Below, piece by piece: positions 20,001-27,645 of a DNA stretch of 64,000 nucleotides (position 1 is its first letter; each line of letters begins with the position of its first letter). The DNA comes from Pseudomonas benzenivorans. GTDB lineage: Bacteria; Pseudomonadota; Gammaproteobacteria; Pseudomonadales; Pseudomonadaceae. Location: positions 2,232,001 to 2,296,000 of the forward strand of contig NZ_CP137892.1 of NCBI RefSeq assembly GCF_033547155.1, read 5' to 3'. A program made the translations under genes and the position numbers. The notes beneath the pieces are model-generated. The model made no database searches. It was given only the letters and a program-made list of their open reading frames with translations, and was not told the DNA's origin.

Positions 20001-20625
20001 TCTGGATCACATGCCGCTCGCTGTTGGCATCGCTCAGCCCGCTGGTGAAGTGGAACAGGCAGTTCAGCAGCGAATTGCTGCGCGTCAACTGATCGTGCTT
20101 GGCCAGCAGTTCGTGATTGAGGCGTACGCCCTGCTCGTAGGTGGAGATCAGCAGGTCGAGGATCTGCTGGCGCCCAGCGGTGATGAAGTGACGCTCGCCC
20201 TCCAGCATAACCTCGACCCCCATCTGCACCCGCTCGTTGCTGCGCAGCTCGAGATTGACCAGGAAGTAGCGGATGCGTGACATCAGGTACTTCTCGTCAT
20301 AGGGCTTGACGATGAAGTTGTCGGCGCCGCTGGCCAGGCCGTGCACCACGTCCCGCGCGTCGGCCAAGCTGGTGACCAGGATCACCGGGATGCTCGCGGT
20401 GTGCGGGTCGCCCTTGAGCTGGCGACACAGCTCGTAGCCATCCATCTGCGGCATGACGATGTCGCTGATGATAATGGTCGGCAGCTGCTCGGCGATGAAG
20501 GCCAGCGCCTCCACGCCGTTGCGGGCGACACGTACCTGGCAACCGGCTGACTCCAGGAGAAACTGCAATTCGGTCGCCTGGGTAGGGCTGTCCTCAACTA
20601 TCAGGATTTTCGCGTCGGTGAACAT
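17050..20625 (-). CDS. REC-GAF-PAS-LOV-GGDEF-EAL-REC output protein of a Wsp-like pathway
   Basis: The 1191-residue protein appears cytosolic (no membrane segments). Domains in order: receiver (6-125, phospho-Asp55, Lys107); GAF (185-345) with cysteines C258, C261, C263, C281 and C287; PAS (360-480); LOV-type PAS (488-606) with GRNCRFLQG, adduct Cys536, and NYRKDG/FWN flavin contacts; GGDEF (about 615-775; motif 695-699 intact); EAL (about 785-1035; EAL 823-825, DDFGTGYSS, KIDRSFV, AEGVES intact); a second receiver (1053-1170, Asp1104, Lys1155). It should make and degrade cyclic-di-GMP under control of two phosphorylation sites and, by inference, blue light. It takes the place WspR holds in Wsp operons. 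The start lies 2 bases after the cheB-like stop, with GGGAGG inside that gene. In the LOV domain the conserved signalling Gln is Leu599. Confidence 0.92.
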   Translation of the reverse strand: MFTDAKILIVEDSPTQATELQFLLESAGCQVRVARNGVEALAFIAEQLPTIIISDIVMPQMDGYELCRQLKGDPHTASIPVILVTSLADARDVVHGLASGADNFIVKPYDEKYLMSRIRYFLVNLELRSNERVQMGVEVMLEGERHFITAGRQQILDLLISTYEQGVRLNHELLAKHDQLTRSNSLLNCLFHFTSGLSDANSERHVIQTALGRILEFPNAAGAWLLLADTEEPSGALRVAGARGRDNQYDSDKLAACSENCPCRHAWLHDQLSVPSNIAGCPALERCGEGHHASIPLVLGGETIGMLNVVRRQAQSWPEDELNALASIGRQLAMVLGRVRLFESLEQLVEQRTRALAQSEALLRKILDNLPVGVAVADSQGRLILSNPENGLIWAGPQPAELEDFARYHGAWSERGEPLKAEDWPLARAVHDGQVMRNEVIDIQAFDDSHKTTLNSAVPYLDEQGVVQGAIAVIQDISEQRQRDLEFRIRTRAVEASVNAIVITDNQRENQPIAYVNPAFERITGYRSEEVLGRNCRFLQGEDRDQAELDNIRRALSAEEEGRAILRNYRKDGSAFWNELRLSPVVNDRGKVSHFVGILHDITEAKGYQEELEHQANHDSLTGLPNRNLLNDRILQAIAFASRNQGGFTLAFMDLDNFKVVNDSLGHNAGDQLLVQVAARLEACAREVDTVARLGGDEFVILLADGGQLTRRIGVLERFKQIVAEPLSLDGQEVVVSCSIGFCCFPEDGRDIGTLMRNADTAMYQAKHQGRNRICAFTPQMNEQMQRRLLLERDMRHALQHDEFQVVYQPQLDLRNGRLCGFEALVRWSHEGKTVMPGEFIPLAEETGLIVSIDFHVFDAVCQQLQTWKYLLLNGCIAVNFSAISFMAPEFVERIQTTLQRHGVAPSLVKLEVTESMLMTDADEVLERMRTLSALGIGFSIDDFGTGYSSLGYLKRFPFSQLKIDRSFVTDVHMDPDSASLVRSMISIGHNLGIKVIAEGVESAEQLGFLRTAGCDELQGYYYSPPLPPQACLQFLGEEGELKLPPLMDGEPVCHLLLIDDEAGVLRALQRELRQENYHIRVASSGAEALNMLAAHRADVVLTDLRLTDTNGVDLLRKIRHIYPEIIRMVLSGSTDVRDILKAVNEGVIFRFITKPWDADDLRGQLRDAFAQRLLVQDNQRLREQLMAFKP

Positions 20626-20627
20626 AA

Positions 20628-21680
20628 TCAGGTTCCTCCCTGCCCGGTACTGTGCGAGCGGTCGCGCAGCGCCATGGAATTGAGCAGCGCCGCGATCGCC
20701 TCAGGCGCTAGCACCTGGCGCGCCGCCTGCAACTGGATCGCCGCCTTGGGCATGGCATCGATCACCGCGCTGGTCGGCTCCTGAACGATGGTCAGGGCCC
20801 CTTGGCTGCGCAGCACGGCGAGTCCCTCGGCGCCATCGCGGCCCATGCCCGACAACTGGATGCCGATGGCGAGATTGCCCAGGTGCTGGGCCACGCTGCG
20901 AAACAGATGGTCGGCCGACGGGCAGTACAGCTCGCCATTGCTGCCCTGCAGGTGAGCCCGCAAGTTTTCGTCGATGCCCAGATGACTGCCGTCCGGAGGC
21001 AGGTAGAGCACCCCGGGCTGCAGCGCCTGGCCGTGCTCGGCGATGCTCACCCTCAGGCTGCAGACGCTCGCCAGCCAGTCGCGAAAGCTGCCCAGAAAGC
21101 CGAGGGCTATATGCTGGGCCAGCAACAGTGGCCAGGGCTGCTGCGTCGCCAGCCCCGAGAGCAGCGTCTTGAGCGCCGCCGGGCCTCCGGCCGACGCGGC
21201 GATGGCCACCACTTTCTGGCTTCCAGCGCCCAGCGAGGCCGCCTTGGGCGTCGCTGGGCTTGGCTTGATGACTCGCGGGCGGCGCACGATCTTGACCTGC
21301 GCCATGCGCCGCAGTGTCCTCAGCAGGGCGTCAATGCAGGCCTCGAAATTTGCGGCTCCTGGCCCCAGAGGTTTTTCCAGCACGGCCAGGGCGCCCGCCT
21401 CCAAGGTGTGCATCGCGGTGGCAGCGGCATGGGGGTCGGCACTGGCGGTCACCACCACCACCGGCAGCGCATACTTTTCGAGAATGCGTGCCGTGGTTTC
21501 GTAACCGTCCATGCCCGGCATGTGCACGTCCATGGTGACAATGTCGGGTTGGTAACCCGCCAATAGACGCAAGGCCTGCTCGCCGTTCTCCGCCTCGCGC
21601 ACCTCGAACCCTTCACTCTCGAGCACCGAACGCAGCAGCATGCGTAACACCGGTGAGTCGTCGACTATCAGTACGCGCAT
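20628..21680 (-). CDS. CheB/WspF-like receptor methylesterase response regulator
   Basis: The 350-residue protein has a receiver domain (phospho-Asp51, Lys103), a linker, and a CheB methylesterase domain with the catalytic triad Ser163 (AASAGGPAAL), His190 (AQHI) and Asp282 (GMGRDGAEG). It removes methyl groups from (or deamidates) receptor glutamates to reset signalling. In P. aeruginosa Wsp, loss of WspF locks cyclic-di-GMP production on, so this is the likely brake of the cluster. GGAGAA precedes the ATG. It lies 12 bases after the CheA stop and 2 bases before the output gene, giving tight coupling. Confidence 0.92.
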   Translation of the reverse strand: MRVLIVDDSPVLRMLLRSVLESEGFEVREAENGEQALRLLAGYQPDIVTMDVHMPGMDGYETTARILEKYALPVVVVTASADPHAAATAMHTLEAGALAVLEKPLGPGAANFEACIDALLRTLRRMAQVKIVRRPRVIKPSPATPKAASLGAGSQKVVAIAASAGGPAALKTLLSGLATQQPWPLLLAQHIALGFLGSFRDWLASVCSLRVSIAEHGQALQPGVLYLPPDGSHLGIDENLRAHLQGSNGELYCPSADHLFRSVAQHLGNLAIGIQLSGMGRDGAEGLAVLRSQGALTIVQEPTSAVIDAMPKAAIQLQAARQVLAPEAIAALLNSMALRDRSHSTGQGGT

Positions 21681-21692
21681 GACCGTTCTCCA

Positions 21693-23891
21693 TCAAATCA
21701 GACGGCGAATGGCGTCCAGCAGGCTGTCCTGCTCGAAGCCGCTTTTCACCAGATAGGCGTTGGCCCCGACTTCCAGGCCGCGGGCGCGGTCCTCGGCCGA
21801 GTGCAGGGCGGTGACCAGCACCACCGGCAGGTCGGTCAGTTCGCGGTCGGCACGGATCCGGCTGGTCAGGGTGAAACCATCCATGCGCGGCATTTCCACG
21901 TCCGACACCAGCAGATCGAAGGCGCCCTGCTTCAAGGCGTTCCAGGCTTCCAGGCCATCGTTGGCGGTGGCGACCTGGTAGCCCGCGCCTTCCAGGATGG
22001 CCTTGAGCAGGCCACGGGAGGTGAAGGAGTCCTCGGCGATCAGCAACCGTTGCAGACTGCTGCCGGGCGCCTGCTCGGCCTTGCGCTCCAGGCTGCCGGC
22101 GCCCACGGCCAGGGCGCTGCGATAGAGGTCGCCGGGGTGCAGGATGGGCACCAGCTGGCCGTCACCCAGCAGGGTCGCGCCGAGCAGGTTGCGCACCCGC
22201 AGCAACTGGCGGCCGAGGCTCTTGACGGTGATTTCCTGATCGCCCAGCAGCTCATCGACCAGCAGCACGAAGGGTTCGCCGCGCACCTTCAGCAGCAGCA
22301 AGGTCAGCTCGCCCTCCCGGTTCGCCGGACCGCTCAGGCCCAGTACGTCGGCCAGGGCCCAGACCGGCAGCACGCGGCCGTCGCGCACCAGCGAGGGGCG
22401 ATTCTCCAGGGTCTTCAGCGCGTCGGCCGGCAGCCGCAGGCAGCGTTCGACCGCCAGCGCCGGCACGGCGAAGGTGCGCTCGGCGATGCGCACGATCACC
22501 GCACGAAAGGTCGACAGGCTGAGCGGCAGATGCAGGTGGAAACAGGTGCCCCGCCCCGGTGCGGACTCCAGCTCGATGCGCCCGCCGAGACGCTCGACCA
22601 CCTCCTGGACGATGGCCATGCCCAGGCCGCGCCCAGACAGATCGGTAATCAACGCGCTGGTCGACAGTCCGGAGTGGAAGATCAGTCGCCGGCTCTCCGC
22701 CTCGCTCAGCGTCGCGGCCTGCTCCTCGCTGAGCAGCCCGGCGGCCAGCGCCTTGGCCTTCAGCGCTTCGACGTCGATCCCCGCGCCGTCGTCCTGCACG
22801 CGCAACTCGAAACGGTCGGCCGACTCCTGCAGCAGGTCGATCTGCAGCAGCCCCACGGGCGGCTTGCCGGCGGCCTCCCGTTGTTGCGCAGACTCCAGGC
22901 CATGGTCCAGGGCGTTGCGCAGCAGGTGGGTGAGGACGTTGCGCAACTCGTCGAGAATGCGCTTGTCGACCTGCAGGTCGGTACCGCGCACCTGCAACTC
23001 GACCCGCTTGCCGGCCTGGCTGGCCAGGTCCTGGACCATGGCCGGCAGGCCTTCGATCAGGTTGCTGCCGGCCAGCAGCAGGACTGCCTGCAGCTCGCCG
23101 ACATGGGCATCGGAGAGCTGCGACAGGCCCTGGGCCAGGTGCCGCCCGGCCTTCTCCAGCTGGATCGCTTCGAAATGCAGCCGATCGAGCTGCGCCTGGC
23201 TCCAGTTGAGGTAGTCGAGCAGGCCTTTCAGGGCATCGCGGCTGGCCAGGGGAAGCTGCTCGAGGCTGGCATGCAGCAGCTTAAGGTTGCCGGTAGCGAG
23301 CAGGCGGTTGCCGCGCTGCGGGTCGAAGGCGACGGCGTGCTCGCGCAGCCGGCGCGCATAGGCCTGGGCCTCGAGCTTGTGCTGCAGCAGGCTCTCGCTG
23401 TGGAACAGCAGGGTATCCAGGCGCCTGGCGGAAACCCGGACCATGCCTGGCTCGACTGGCGCAGCCGGGGCGGCGACGGGGGCGGCCGGCAACGCCACGG
23501 TTTCGCCGCGTGCCGCGCCTTCCAGTTTGGCGCACAGCTGTTCGCCGGCATCGGTCTCCAGCGCCTTTCCCGCCTGCTGCTGCTGCACCGCCCGCAGAGC
23601 GTGCCGGCACAGCTCGACACGCTCTGGGGTCAGCTCCAGGCGGCCGGCGCGCACCGCGCCGAGCAGGCTCTCCCAGGCATGGCAGAGGCGCTCGACCGTA
23701 GTCAGGCTGACCGCCCGGGCGGCGCCCTTGAGGCTGTGCACCTCGCGAAACAACGACTCGATGGCCTCGGCGCTGGCCCCCCCTTCGCGCCAGTTGGCCA
23801 GGGTGTCGGCGAGCACGCCCAAACGCTCGCCGGCCTCGATCCGGAAGCTTTCCAGCAGACGTTGTTGCAGCGCATTTCGGTCCAGGGTCAT
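21693..23891 (-). CDS. CheA/WspE-like hybrid histidine kinase with C-terminal receiver
   Basis: The 732-residue protein has one HPt domain with phospho-His52 (VHSLKGAARA), a P3 dimerisation region, an HATPase domain with the N box LRNVLTHLLRNALDHGLES and the G boxes DDGAGID and GRGLGMAIVQ, a CheW-like P5 domain (about 470-600) that docks to receptors, and a C-terminal receiver (616-732, Asp664, Lys716). There is no recognisable P2 domain. The receiver can act as a phosphate sink or as a relay, as in WspE. It should feed the CheB-like protein and the receiver(s) of the output protein. The start is 7 bases after the stop of the last receptor gene. Confidence 0.93.
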   Translation of the reverse strand: MTLDRNALQQRLLESFRIEAGERLGVLADTLANWREGGASAEAIESLFREVHSLKGAARAVSLTTVERLCHAWESLLGAVRAGRLELTPERVELCRHALRAVQQQQAGKALETDAGEQLCAKLEGAARGETVALPAAPVAAPAAPVEPGMVRVSARRLDTLLFHSESLLQHKLEAQAYARRLREHAVAFDPQRGNRLLATGNLKLLHASLEQLPLASRDALKGLLDYLNWSQAQLDRLHFEAIQLEKAGRHLAQGLSQLSDAHVGELQAVLLLAGSNLIEGLPAMVQDLASQAGKRVELQVRGTDLQVDKRILDELRNVLTHLLRNALDHGLESAQQREAAGKPPVGLLQIDLLQESADRFELRVQDDGAGIDVEALKAKALAAGLLSEEQAATLSEAESRRLIFHSGLSTSALITDLSGRGLGMAIVQEVVERLGGRIELESAPGRGTCFHLHLPLSLSTFRAVIVRIAERTFAVPALAVERCLRLPADALKTLENRPSLVRDGRVLPVWALADVLGLSGPANREGELTLLLLKVRGEPFVLLVDELLGDQEITVKSLGRQLLRVRNLLGATLLGDGQLVPILHPGDLYRSALAVGAGSLERKAEQAPGSSLQRLLIAEDSFTSRGLLKAILEGAGYQVATANDGLEAWNALKQGAFDLLVSDVEMPRMDGFTLTSRIRADRELTDLPVVLVTALHSAEDRARGLEVGANAYLVKSGFEQDSLLDAIRRLI

Positions 23892-23898
23892 GGTCGGC

Positions 23899-24731
23899 TC
23901 ACAACTTGAATTGGGCCGCGAGGCCCTGCAGTTTCACACCCAGCTCGTGCAGGTTGCGGGTGGCCTGGTCCATCTGCCGGGTGCCGCTGACGTTGCTCTG
24001 GCTGGCCTCGCGAATACTGGCCATGGCGTTGGCCACCTGATCCATGCCGACCATCTGCTGCTGGCTGGTGGCGGCGATCTGCAAGGCCATCTCGCTGGAC
24101 TCGGCGATGCTGCTGTCCAGCGCACGGATCGCCTCGCCGCTGCTCTGCGCCCGCTCGTAGCCCGACTCCACCGCCTTGCTGCCCTGCTCGGCCAGCAGCA
24201 CCGCCTTGGTCATGGCCTTCTGGATCTCGCCGAGGATGCCGCGCACCTGGGCGGTGGCCTGCTTGGACTGGTCCGCCAGGGCCTTGACCTCCTGCGCCAC
24301 CACCGAGAAGCCCTTGCCGGTCTCCCCCGCGCGCATCGCCTCGATCGAGGCGTTGACCCCCAGCAGATTGGACTGCTCGGCCAGGTCGCTGACCGAGGCG
24401 ACGATCTCGCCGATGGTCTGACTCTGCTCGCCCAGGCGCATGATGCTCTCGGCCACCGCCTGCATCTGCTCGCGGATCTGCTCCATCCCCTTGAGCGCTT
24501 CCTCCACCGCCTGGCGGCCACCCTGGGCCACCTCGCGGGTGCGCGCCGTGCTGTCGGCCACCGACTGTGCCTTGCCGCTGGCCAGCACCGCGGTCTGCTT
24601 GACCTCGTCCACCGTGGTGACGATCTCGCTGATCGCCGTCGCCGTCTCCTGGGTGTTAGTGGCCACCTGGCTGGTGGCCGCCAGCACCTCCTCGCTGGAA
24701 GTGGCCAACACGCTGATGCCCTCGTTGAGTT
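23899..24731 (-). repeat. near-identical signalling-module repeat, copy A
   Basis: This segment is the MCP signalling module of the two-HAMP receptor. It aligns with 25704-26536 at a constant offset of 1805 bases with only scattered differences, many silent. Identity falls off sharply where the HAMP region begins. That points to recent duplication or gene conversion limited to the signalling module. Confidence 0.8.
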
Positions 24732-25662
24732 CGCCGACCAGGTTGCGCAGGTTAGCCAGCATGGTGGCGAAGGCGGTGCCCAGCACATCCTGCTCGGAGA
24801 CCGGCTGGCTGTCCTGGCTCAAATGCCCCTGGGCCAGGTATTCGGCCTTGGCCGCCAGGGCCAGCAGGTACTGGCTCATCTGGCCGAACGCCTGGGCCAG
24901 GCGCCCCACCTCGTCGCGCCGCGTCTCGTTGCGCAGCTCCCGGGGGATTTCGCCGCGGCTGATGCGCTCGGCCATGAGGGTCAGGTGCGCCAGGGGCTGG
25001 GCGATGTGCCGGCTCAGTTGCCAGGCCATAACGATGCCGAAGAGCAACGCCAGCGCCCCGACCGTCAGCTGCTCCAGGCGCTGGCGCTCCACCGCCTCGC
25101 GCGATTGGGCCAGCGCCTGGCGCACGTTGTTCTCGGTGAGCTCGGCCAGGCGCAGCCCCAGTTCGTTGATCTGCTCCATGCGTTCGAGCTGAATGCCCAG
25201 TGCCAGGGCCTCGGCCTGTTCCAGTTGACCGGCACGGATCAGCGGAAGCAACTGCCGGTCGCGGGTCTCGACGAAGGCGTTGCGCACACCGATCAGCTGG
25301 TCCAGCAGCCGGCGGGGCTCGCCGTCTTCGCCCAGCCCCTCGAGCAGCTCCCCGAACAGGCGGTCGTTGGCCAGAGACAAGGCCTCGATCTGCCCCTCGC
25401 TGCGGCGCAGGCCGTCGCCCCCGGCATCGGCATCGGCCATCGCCTGCAACAACTCGGCGCGCTGGGTGATGATGTTGATACGCAACTCCTTGACCTGGGC
25501 TACCCGTTCGAGGCTGCCCTGGAACAGCTCGGCTTCGCTCTGCTGCAGGGTGGCGAAGCGTTGCAGCGAACTGAACAGCAACGCGCCGAACGCGACGGTG
25601 AGCAGGGTGAAAACCAGTATCAGCTTGCTGCCGATACGCAGGTTGGCGATATATCCCAGCAT
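23899..25662 (-). CDS. methyl-accepting receptor with two HAMP units (Wsp-like MCP)
   Basis: The 587-residue inner-membrane receptor has TM1 (about 12-33), a periplasmic four-helix-bundle-type sensor (about 34-196), TM2 (about 198-216), HAMP1 (217-266), a second HAMP-like unit (267-309) and a signalling domain whose last 276 residues start at ELNEGISVLA. The hairpin tip reads NASIEAMRAGETGKGFSVVA. No C-terminal CheR-tether pentapeptide is present; it ends GLAAQFKL. GGAGAAAGGA precedes the start. It lies third of three tandem receptors. Its signalling half is almost identical in DNA to that of the next upstream receptor, whereas the sensor half differs, so each receptor may see a different cue. 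Confidence 0.93.
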   Translation of the reverse strand: MLGYIANLRIGSKLILVFTLLTVAFGALLFSSLQRFATLQQSEAELFQGSLERVAQVKELRINIITQRAELLQAMADADAGGDGLRRSEGQIEALSLANDRLFGELLEGLGEDGEPRRLLDQLIGVRNAFVETRDRQLLPLIRAGQLEQAEALALGIQLERMEQINELGLRLAELTENNVRQALAQSREAVERQRLEQLTVGALALLFGIVMAWQLSRHIAQPLAHLTLMAERISRGEIPRELRNETRRDEVGRLAQAFGQMSQYLLALAAKAEYLAQGHLSQDSQPVSEQDVLGTAFATMLANLRNLVGELNEGISVLATSSEEVLAATSQVATNTQETATAISEIVTTVDEVKQTAVLASGKAQSVADSTARTREVAQGGRQAVEEALKGMEQIREQMQAVAESIMRLGEQSQTIGEIVASVSDLAEQSNLLGVNASIEAMRAGETGKGFSVVAQEVKALADQSKQATAQVRGILGEIQKAMTKAVLLAEQGSKAVESGYERAQSSGEAIRALDSSIAESSEMALQIAATSQQQMVGMDQVANAMASIREASQSNVSGTRQMDQATRNLHELGVKLQGLAAQFKL

Positions 25663-25703
25663 TGTCCTTTCTCCTTGTCCCTGGCGTTATACGGGGTGGC
25701 CCA

Positions 25704-26536
25704 TCACAGCTTGAACTGGGCGGCCAGACCCTGCAGTCTCACACCCAGCTCGTGCAGGTTGCGGGTGGCTTGGTCCATCTGCCGGGTGCCGCTGACGTTG
25801 CTCTGGCTGGCCTCGCGAATACTGGCCATGGCGTTGGCCACCTGATCCATGCCGACCATCTGCTGCTGGCTGGTGGCGGCGATCTGCAGGGCCATCTCGC
25901 TGGACTCGACGATGCTGCTGTCCAGCGCACGGATCGCCTCGCCGCTGCTCTGCGCCCGCTCGTAGCCCGACTCCACCGCCTTGCTGCCCTGTTCGGCCAG
26001 CAGCACCGCCTTGGTCATGGCCTTCTGAATCTCGCCGAGAATGCCGCGCACCTGGGCGGTGGCCTGCTTGGACTGGTCCGCCAGGGCCTTGACCTCCTGC
26101 GCCACCACCGAGAAGCCCTTGCCGGTCTCCCCCGCGCGCATCGCCTCGATCGAGGCGTTGACCCCCAGCAGATTGGACTGCTCGGCCAGGTCGCTGACCG
26201 AGGCGACGATCTCGCCTATGGTCTGGCTCTGCTCGCCCAGGCGCATGATGCTCTCGGCCACCGCCTGCATCTGCTCGCGGATCTGCTCCATACCCTTGAG
26301 CGCCTCGTCCACCGATTGCCGGCCACCCTGGGCCACCTCGCGGGTACGCGCCGTGCTGTCGGCCACCGACTGTGCCTTGCCGTTGGCTAGCACCGCGGTC
26401 TGCTTGACTTCGTCCACCGTGGTGACGATCTCGCTGATCGCCGTCGCCGTCTCCTGGGTATTGGTGGCCACCTGGCTGGTGGCCGCCAGCACTTCCTCGC
26501 TGGAAGTGGCCAGTACACTGATGCCCTCGTTGAGCT
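25704..26536 (-). repeat. near-identical signalling-module repeat, copy B
   Basis: Partner of 23899-24731: the signalling module of the three-HAMP receptor. The third receptor (27646-28476) carries a clearly related but more diverged version, with differences such as LAGSKSQSVTEST for LASGKAQSVADST. So copies A and B were homogenised or duplicated most recently. Confidence 0.8.
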
Positions 26537-27578
26537 CCTGGATCACCTGCTTGAGGCTCGAGAGCATGCGTTTGAACGCCTGCCCCAGCTGGTCGCGCTC
26601 CGACGAGGGGGCGATGTTCACGCTCAGGTCGCCGCGGGAAATGCTCTCGGCGCTATCGGCGAGGCGTTGCAGGTGCTCGCGCACAGTGGCGAAAGCGGTG
26701 CCCAGCACATCCTGCGCGGACACCGGCTGGCTGTCGCGTTCCAGTTGCCCCTGGGCGAGCAACTCGGCCTTGGCCGCCAGCGCTAGCAGGTACTGGCTCA
26801 TCCGGCTGAAGGCCTGGGCCAGGCGCCCAACCTCGTCGCGCCGCTCCTCGCTGTGCAGTTCATCCGGTATCTCGCCACGGCTGATGCGTTCGGCGATATG
26901 CGTCAGGTGCGCCAGTGGCCGGGCGATATGCCGGCTGAGCAACCAGGCCAGGGCGACGCCGAACGCCAGCACCAGCAGGCCGATCAGCAGTTGTTCCAGG
27001 CGCTGACGCTCCAGCTGTTCCCGGGCCCGCGCCAGGGTCTGAGCCACGCCCTGTTCGCTCAGTGCGGCCAGACGCCGCCCGAGCTCGTTGATCTGCTCCA
27101 TGCGCTCGTACTGCACGCCCAGGGCCAGTTCGCCGGCCTGTTGCAACTGGCTGCTGCGGATCAGCGGCAGCAACTGCTGGTCGCGGGTCTGCACGAAGGC
27201 GCTGCGCACGCCGATCAGCTCATCGAGCAGCAGGCGGATCTCGCCCTCTTCGGCCAGGTCGGTGCTCAGTTCGTCGAACAGACGATCGTTGATCCGCGAC
27301 AGGGCCTCGATCGCCTTCTCGCTGTCGCGCAGCCTGCCACTCTGCACATCGGCCATGGCCTGCAGCAGCTCGGCGCGCTGGGCGGTGATGTTGATCCGCA
27401 GCTCCTTGACCTTGGACACCCGTTCGAAACTGCTCTGGAATAGCCTGGCCTCGGCTTGCTGCAGGGCGGCGAAGCGCTGCAGGGAACCGAACAGCAACGT
27501 ACCAAAGGCAATGATGAGTACGGCGAACGCCAGGATCAGCTTGCTGCCGATGCGCAGGTTGACGATGTAGTCCAGCAT
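25704..27578 (-). CDS. methyl-accepting receptor with three HAMP units (Wsp-like MCP)
   Basis: The 624-residue receptor has TM1 (about 12-33), a periplasmic helical sensor (about 34-194), TM2 (about 196-214), HAMP1 (215-263), HAMP2 (264-303) and HAMP3 (about 303-346, with LADSAESISRGDLSVNIA and DQLGQAFKRML), then the 276-residue signalling domain from ELNEGI to the end. It is 39 residues longer than the two-HAMP sibling between the conserved MSQYL and NEGI marks. The sensor half resembles its siblings only moderately. GGAGGAACGAGC precedes the ATG. It is second in the receptor tandem and ends 41 bases before the next receptor. Poly-HAMP linkers are known in Aer2-type receptors. Confidence 0.93.
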   Translation of the reverse strand: MLDYIVNLRIGSKLILAFAVLIIAFGTLLFGSLQRFAALQQAEARLFQSSFERVSKVKELRINITAQRAELLQAMADVQSGRLRDSEKAIEALSRINDRLFDELSTDLAEEGEIRLLLDELIGVRSAFVQTRDQQLLPLIRSSQLQQAGELALGVQYERMEQINELGRRLAALSEQGVAQTLARAREQLERQRLEQLLIGLLVLAFGVALAWLLSRHIARPLAHLTHIAERISRGEIPDELHSEERRDEVGRLAQAFSRMSQYLLALAAKAELLAQGQLERDSQPVSAQDVLGTAFATVREHLQRLADSAESISRGDLSVNIAPSSERDQLGQAFKRMLSSLKQVIQELNEGISVLATSSEEVLAATSQVATNTQETATAISEIVTTVDEVKQTAVLANGKAQSVADSTARTREVAQGGRQSVDEALKGMEQIREQMQAVAESIMRLGEQSQTIGEIVASVSDLAEQSNLLGVNASIEAMRAGETGKGFSVVAQEVKALADQSKQATAQVRGILGEIQKAMTKAVLLAEQGSKAVESGYERAQSSGEAIRALDSSIVESSEMALQIAATSQQQMVGMDQVANAMASIREASQSNVSGTRQMDQATRNLHELGVRLQGLAAQFKL

Positions 27579-27645
27579 GCTCGTTCCTCCTTGACCCGGA
27601 AGCGCCGCGCCGGACGCCCCTCGGGGAAACCCTGGATGACGTCCG

